Positions 58,054-64,000 of a stretch of DNA of 64,000 bases are shown piece after piece; the stretch's first letter is position 1, and every line of letters begins with the position of its first letter. A program made the position numbers and the translations under genes. Source of the stretch: Darksidea phi (taxonomy: Eukaryota; Ascomycota; Dothideomycetes; Pleosporales; Lentitheciaceae); assembly GCA_030770425.1 (NCBI GenBank), contig JASJFT010000055.1, positions 124,001 through 188,000 of the forward strand, in the 5' to 3' direction. The notes below the pieces were generated by a model that worked only from the letters and a program-made list of their open reading frames with translations, was not told where the DNA came from and did not search any database.

Positions 58054-58738
58054 ATGAGCGAGCCGAAAGATGGGAAAGAGAAGGAGGTGAAAGAGCTGCA
58101 ATACGTGCAGTACCACGGCGCAAAGGAAGAGACTTATCTCCCCGCCATCCGACAGTTGATCTCCAAGGACCTCTCGGAACCGTACAGTATCTATGTATAT
58201 CGGTACTTTTTGTATCAGTGGGGCGATTTGTGCTATATGGTACTTTGAGTTATTGAAAAACTGCCAAAGCTATCATACTGATGCATCATAGGCTCTTGAC
58301 AACGCCAACACCCTAATTGGCGTCGTGGTCTGCAAACTCGAGCCCCATCGCAGCGGCACCTTCCGGGGTTACATCGCCATGCTCGCCGTACAGGAAGCTC
58401 ATCGCGGCAAGGGAATCGCCACGAAGCTCGTCTGCATGGCCATCGACGCCATGGCCGCCCGCGACGCCGACGAGATCGTACTCGAGACCGAGGTCACCAA
58501 TACTGCATCCTTGAAGCTATACGAACGGTTGGGGTTTCTCAGGAGTAAACGGTTGCATCGCTACTACTTAAATGGGAATGCGGCGTTCAGGCTGATATTA
58601 TATTTAAAGGAGGGGACGGCTCTGAAAAGGCCAGGGGAGATGGGCATGGGTATGCAGCCGCGGATGGAGGATTATCGGGGTTATGGAGCCACAGATGGAC
58701 AAGAGGATATGGCAATGGATGCGGGGTTCGTGATTTGA
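58054..58738 (+). CDS. NAA30: N-alpha-acetyltransferase 30, NatC catalytic subunit
   Basis: Two exons (58054-58239, 58292-58738) give 210 residues. The GNAT fold is clear: LIGVVVCKLEPHRSGTFRGY, the acetyl-CoA loop AHRGKGIATKL, ETEVTNTASLKLYERLGF and RLHRYYLNGNAAFRL, which match Mak3/Naa30. The C-terminal tail is Met/Gly-rich and variable. NatC acetylates the N-terminal Met of proteins beginning with Met followed by a hydrophobic residue, on the ribosome. Confidence 0.92.
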
Positions 58739-61700
58739 GACGTGAGAGTACAAGTGCCTTATACAGGAAACGCAAAGACCATGCGATTCAAGAATGTCAA
58801 GGACGAGCCGGAAAGCACTTCACGAGCTTTGAGAGAGATGGTGAACAGAAAAGGAACCCAGAAAGTTGTATTCTGGCACGCCGGGCCTGTAGGGAAGCAT
58901 CACGAACTGCTTGTTAATAGCATATCCAGCAATACCCGAAGGATAGTAGCTGCAAGAGCCCTACACTGACTCCGAAACTCGGATACCGCATTTTGGGGCT
59001 TTTTTGCTCCCCTACGTACTTGAATCTCAATGAAATCAGTTCAGGGAAACTTGGACTAGGATTATGAGCAACGAGAATGACGAATTGTTTCCCGCTCTTT
59101 CTACTCTTCAAGGTTGAGAATATGAGTACTCCTACCTCGGCTCACACCCATGGAGAATGGGGCCCTTTGCCTCCTCAAGTTCTACGTCAAAATCCAGCAT
59201 AAAAGCATTCGATATCTTCCCCCATCTCACCGATAGACTCACTCCCCAAAACTATATGTAGACCAAGAAAAAACCAGAGACATTATAAGAATTAGATTCT
59301 TCAATTCTCTGCCTTGACTACTACAAGAATCGTTCAGGTAGTCGGTCCTCTAGACTAGCTTCGACTGCAGCGTCCGATTAGGCTTTCGCGGTGTCGCTGC
59401 CGCTTCTCCACCTTGGAGAAAACCCATATACAACAGTTTAGCATTAGCATCAAAACTCCTCGCCTAACTGTACATGAACACCACCCTTTTCTCCTCCCTC
59501 AGATGCAAGTAAGAAATCGTCATTACAGTAATGCAATGGTTAGTCTACCACTTCTCGGCAACGCAAATGGACACGAGACCCTCTTCAAGAATACGACTAA
59601 AACGGTCATTTTATATTCAAAGCCACGATAGTCAGAGAAGCCATCTCCACCACCCTGTTGTCTACATACAGACAACACCCAAAGTTTACGTTGACAATAC
59701 TCTGTGAGCTTCACGGGGATGGAAGTTTTCGGACAATGCTGTGTTTTCCCTCATGCACAATAAAAACATATGTTATCGCAATATTGTTCTGTGCACCTTA
59801 TATCTTAGTTATTCAAATAAATTAAAAGTGCGGTACTAGACGTCCGATGTCTATCCTGTAGGCCAACGTTCTACCCAATTGAGACCATGTTTGGAGCCCT
59901 CAAAGAAACATACGAAGGAACTATGTCTCCGCTTTGCCGCTCTCTCATTTACATACGACGAACATACTGAATCAATTGCACGTAGCATTCTTCAGAACTT
60001 AAAACTGTCGTTTCTCAAGCTCTGACGTGACCTTCTTCCTACTTACGCCCTAAAACAACCCGACGGGATCGATTATGTTGTTGGGCGTTGTCTTCGAATG
60101 TTTGGCCTTCTCAAAATTTCGACCCGACGTGGAAGGCCTCGAGACGACGTTCTACATTTGGACGATGTTCTATGAAACAAAAGTTTCCGCCTAGAAGGGG
60201 CATGTCGCCGTTTCACTTGTGCAAAAGCTACCGCTATGACGCTTCATGGCTGCAACTGAGGCACTCTTCTTCTCGACAGACAAAATGATCCTTTCTACTA
60301 GCATACATCGGACCTCGAAACGTCGACACCCAGCCCACGATTTTGCGCCTCCCGGACCTTCCAAACATTACTACAACATGAATGTGCTACTGCTCTCGGC
60401 ATGCTTCAGAAGAACCTGTCGGACTCACTATGTGGAAATATCTAATTTTCCCATCACTCCGCCGAATGCTGGTTCCTATGCGGACATATCTGGTTGCTGT
60501 CAATGACCGAAATGAAATTTGGGCATCTCCGAGAGCGATAGGGCGGTTTGATATCATTCTCGCTTCTCCCGTAGCTATGTCTAATTCCACAGAAAGTGTC
60601 GCTGCTCACTATAGGGTTGCTTCTTGTTTTGATACTTCCATGAAGTACTCAACCAGTTTCGATTTCTCGTAACCTCCATCATTTGCATTGTTCGGTTGTA
60701 GGAGTATCTTGGCACTTTCCACGGCAAGAAGACATCCAGCTCATCTCTCACAGTTTTGAGAATCAACGTTCATTTTCCGATTCATGGCTTACGTCTCTTC
60801 GGCTATATATGCAACTTGTTAGATCCAAGTCTACAACGTCGTGTATATGTTTGGTTAAAATAGAATGACAAGAAAGTCATGTCGGCCGTTTCGTCCGCCC
60901 CGTCTTTCGAAATATATCTCAGAGAAAATAGCCGACGATACGGCACTCCTTTAAACTTCGTCATCGAAGGGTATGCTGAATTCTAAAGAGAAGAGCTCCA
61001 TCAACTTCCGTTGGCTCGCGCTTCCAACTCTCAATCCTTTTAAGGTATTTCGCTATTGAGTCCCCACTCGACCAAGTTAAACTTTCAAAACATCACATGC
61101 AGTATCATGGCTTTCCGCGGTCAATATCCTTTGAACTTTTAGACACGATAGGAAACGGAGCCTTTCCCTTCGCATCCAAAAAAGCATGGGGCTCGCATAC
61201 TAGTATGTGAGAGGCGAAATGCGCTGCGCATGCGTGTCTCTAGCCAAAACACTCAAACAGTACAATCGATGTGTGAAAGAAAAAGAATGCCAAGCTAAGA
61301 GCTTGCGTCTTGCGTCCAGCTTTGTCTCCTGCTTCCTCCGCAAACCTTGCGCAGCTATTTCCAAAAACCAAGCCAATACCCAGCGATGTTCTTCTTCAGA
61401 ACTGCTAGATCTACCATGAAATGGCTTCTGCATCTGCGCTGTGCGAAACATGTCGAAGTGCGTCTTTGTCGGGGAAATATGCCTGTTCTTGTTTTCGAGT
61501 TACTCAAAGAGCTCGAGGACACCAATGTGCTCGCACTGAGCAACTCCTACCACGGATCCTCTGTGGTGCTCTGAGACCAAAGTTGTTAGGAGATGTACTA
61601 TGGCTGAGGAAGGGAAGCAGTGTGGATGCAGGATGTGTTGGATGGAGTGATATTGGATGGAGTGATATTGGGGGTTAAGGCAATGGGTGCGGTGGTGATA

Positions 61701-61945
61701 ATCAATAATAATAGCTGGTGGTTAAAACCTGCGTAACGATAAGAATCGGTGACGGCATGTACGAGGGTTACATAGATCTTACACATGCCCACAGTTTCTT
61801 AACACTAGAACTCTAAGATTGATCTTCTATCGGACGTCTTCCTTGAACTCCACGACTCCAGAACACGCGCCGGGTATACTCCATCTCGACCAAGACAATC
61901 ATCTCATCATACTGTACACACACATTCGCATCCCAGCCTACCCAA
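58739..61945. other. Gene-poor region
   Basis: About 3.2 kb without a supported gene, unusually long for this housekeeping part. Short frames on both strands lack domains. It contains a perfect 7-bp hairpin (GTTGTCT...AGACAAC, 59657-59676) and a 15-bp tandem repeat at 61640. A long noncoding RNA, long UTRs or a decayed element are possible. Confidence 0.4.
61640..61669. repeat. Two tandem copies of a 15-bp unit
   Basis: GGATGGAGTGATATT is repeated twice head to tail without mismatch, followed by a run of Gs. Confidence 0.85.
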
Positions 61946-63331
61946 TTATAGCTCATCATGACCCTCCTCAGGCATCTTAATAGCTTCCTTCGGCCGCCCC
62001 AGCTCGTCGTCTAAAACCTTGCCTATCTTCTTCCTCCACTTCTCCCAGACACCCCAAAAGTCCTTCTCCATGCCCTTCTCCATCTGATCTGGCAGCACAA
62101 CCACATACTCCACATGCAAGCTACCCCACTGCGGCTCTGCATTGTTCTCGAGTTGTTGATGCCAGATCGGCATACCTTCATCTTTTACTATTTCCACGGT
62201 ATTGGGTTGCACGACCTCCCCGCGTTTGCGGGAGAGTTGAACAATGTGGCCGTCAAGGTGGGTAATGTTTCGCGTCCAGTCGCCCATCCATGCTTCGCGG
62301 AGGGAGAGGACTTCGCGCCAGAAAAGGTCTTTGCCACGGCGGCGGAAGAATGTGCCATCGGTGCGCTCATGGTCTTGTTGGCCGTGGGTCGCATCGCTTT
62401 CGACGAGGTGTACAATGAGGTCGCCTGCTACCCAATCGGGGCTCTCTTCGGCTTCGTTCTCGTAAGTGATGCGCACGCCGTGTGGCATGCCCTTCTCGAT
62501 GTGTAGTTCGTGCGTTTCTGGTTCGCGAACCACTCTGCTGCCACTGCACACAGGACAAGGGTGTTTAATCGTCTTGCCCTTGCCCCCACACTTGTCACAG
62601 TGCTGCTGTACCTGTTGGAACAACCCAGGCGCAAGCTGTTGCCTCTTAATGACGATACCCCTCCCACCGCACACATCGCAAGATTCCACGTGCCCATCCT
62701 CACTGCCCGTACCTTCGCATGCGGAACAAATAGCCTGTTTCTCCACCGTAAACTCCGTCTTCCGCCCATTGTAGAAATCGCGTAGTGGGATTGCGACGCG
62801 AACTTCCATGTTGGGACCGTGTCGCTCGCCTCCGCCATGACCAAAATGGCCGCTGCCGCCGAAGAAGCGGGAGAAGAGGTCGAACGGGTCGTGGTGTTGG
62901 CGGGGACCACCGCCTTTTCGGTGTTGTTCGATGCCTTCGTGGCCGTATTTGTCATAGATCTTACGTGTCTCTTCGTCGATGAGGATCTCGTAGGCGTCGG
63001 CTATGGCAACGAACTTTTGGGAGGCTTCCTCATCGCCACTGCTAGATGTTAGCTATCGGAGAGGTTTAACGGGAGATATGGCATACGGATTCTTATCTGG
63101 GTGCCACTTCTTGCTGAGCATTCGATATGCTTTCTTAATCTCGCGCTCTGAAGCATCTTTTTTAATTCCGAGTAGCTGCGGGAATGCGTCAGTAACTTGT
63201 CTTCTTCTACAACCCAGACTACTCCTCAACTCTCAAGCTGTTCCAATATGGCCTACCTTATAATAATCTTCCGCTGCCAGCACTGCAAGCGCCAAACAAC
63301 CCAGCATCAGCAATGTTAACCTTAAGAGCAT
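61946..63331 (-). CDS. SCJ1: ER-lumenal DnaJ chaperone Scj1
   Basis: Three exons (63331-63257, 63175-63087, 63038-61946) give 418 residues. A signal peptide ([19 protein letters not shown]) precedes the J domain with HPD (KKWHPDKNP). A Gly/His-rich linker follows, then four zinc-finger CxxCxGxG-type repeats ([32 protein letters not shown]) and the client-binding domain. The protein ends in HDEL, the fungal ER-retention signal, which separates it from the cytosolic Ydj1. It serves as a co-chaperone of Kar2/BiP in ER folding and ERAD. Type I DnaJ length is normal. Confidence 0.94.
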
Positions 63332-63810
63332 CTTTACTCAATTGCGCCACCTCTGTTAGGTGTGGTAAAGGGAACCGATCGAAGGAGCGGACGGAGAGAT
63401 CCAGAAGTTATCTCAGAAGAGATCTACATGAAAGTAGAAGGTTACACGGAAGCAAGACACCAGAGCGGAGAGTAGGGAAAGAGGTGGGGTGGACCTTCTA
63501 CGTGGAACTATCTACTTATGAGAGCTGGAGCTTCCGCATTATCTGTCCAGTAGCTGTCCGGCGGCAACCAATCGGAGTAAGGCTTGGCGAAATTCGCTCG
63601 CGTTCACTTTTTGAGAGGACTCGAATGCACGACAGTTCAAATGATCAATTGGTGACAACAGACGATACATTTTCCACACGCCCATATATCGCCCTAGACG
63701 AATTCGCTTACTGTCTTTCATCCCGACTGCGACACCCGTGCCCGAAGCGCCCCGGCGCCATCAACCTCTACGCAACTCCTGCACCCCTTCTCCGCTCATA
63801 AACGTCTACG
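63332..63810. promoter_or_regulatory. Divergent promoter, SCJ1 and uS17m
   Basis: 479 bp between outward-facing starts. The 162-codon plus frame here (63313-63801) overlaps the SCJ1 start and lacks any domain; it is not called. Confidence 0.45.
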
Positions 63811-64000
63811 ATGGCGTCCACAACCTCCACACCGATAGTGCCTATAGTGCGGAAGCTCATGTCAAGTTCTAAAGTGGGCGTTGTTGTGTCTGCGGGACGG
63901 ATGGAACGCGCTGTCAAGGTACGCATAGCAGGTCAAGAATGGAACAAGAAGTTTAGAAAAGTAGGTACCCTCTCGCTTCTTTAACTCTAGGTTTCCACCT
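63811..64000 (+). CDS. MRPS17: Mitochondrial small-subunit ribosomal protein uS17m (first exon; rest outside window)
   Basis: Exon 1 (63811-63960) encodes 50 residues ending at a GTAGGT donor; the gene continues beyond the window. The piece KVGVVVSAGRMERAVKVRI followed by WNKKFRK matches the start of bacterial-type S17 (an OB-fold 16S rRNA-binding protein) as found in fungal mitochondria. The intron sits at a Lys-rich point usual for these genes. Confidence 0.8.

Noticed and set aside
59830..59890. tRNA-like string on the minus strand (CTCAATTGGGTAGAACGTTGG)
   Set aside because: It resembles a D-arm, but no T-arm (GTTCGAATC type), no closing acceptor stem and no sensible anticodon arm are present.
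61421..61678. Cys-containing 85-codon ORF (CETCRSAS...CSC)
   Set aside because: Cys spacing fits no zinc finger I know, the end consists of the local tandem repeat, and other frames are open too.
63313..63801. 162-codon plus ORF between SCJ1 and uS17m
   Set aside because: It overlaps the SCJ1 first exon on the other strand and has no domain.
1..64000. CRISPR arrays, bacterial operons, Shine-Dalgarno sites
   Set aside because: The window is fungal nuclear DNA with spliceosomal introns; no regularly spaced repeats were seen.

Overview
This window is nuclear DNA of a filamentous ascomycete (Pezizomycotina). The evidence is short 45-75 nt introns with GTRNGT donors and CTAAY-like branch sites, typical fungal families (NR-PKS, Zn2Cys6 regulator, hydrolase-NACHT protein, asaB-like oxidase, rhodopsin-like membrane proteins), and repeat relics whose differences look like repeat-induced point mutation (RIP). 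I cannot fix the genus or class from sequence alone.

Layout. 1-6.8 kb is conserved housekeeping DNA: a partial mitochondrial Rmd9/PPR-like protein, coatomer zeta (RET3) and the ribosome quality-control protein Rqc2/Tae2. 7-25 kb is accessory: two paralogous intact RNase H-fold proteins 12 kb apart, an asaB/CmcJ-like oxidase, a small unknown gene, a hydrolase-NACHT NLR-type protein with a 12-nt microexon, a multi-pass membrane protein, a decayed aromatic prenyltransferase and a ferric reductase. 25-28 kb is repeat-derived, including a dead Fot1/pogo-type transposase.

28.2-50.8 kb is a biosynthetic gene cluster. Its core is a 2456-residue non-reducing polyketide synthase (SAT-KS-AT-PT-ACP-CMeT-TE). 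Around it lie two cytochromes P450, an aflR-like Zn2Cys6 regulator, an aldo/keto reductase, a rhodopsin-like membrane protein, an amidohydrolase of the aromatic-acid decarboxylase type, a secreted BBE-like flavin oxidase and, at the edge, an epimerase/dehydratase. The inferred scheme: the PKS makes and releases a C-methylated orsellinate-type aryl acid; the amidohydrolase may decarboxylate it; the P450s, reductase and oxidase tailor it. No transporter is seen. The P450 and PKS genes diverge from a 347-bp promoter that carries a CCGCCGGCGG palindrome.

51-55 kb is decayed DNA: an AT-rich block, a broken kinase-like gene, a small GRF zinc-finger gene and a collagen-like relic. From 55.8 kb to the end housekeeping genes return: PDAT (LRO1), Naa30 (NatC), the ER chaperone Scj1 (HDEL terminus) and mitochondrial uS17. 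The accessory island is thus bracketed by conserved genes. Exon structures were worked out by hand from splice signals and reading-frame continuity.
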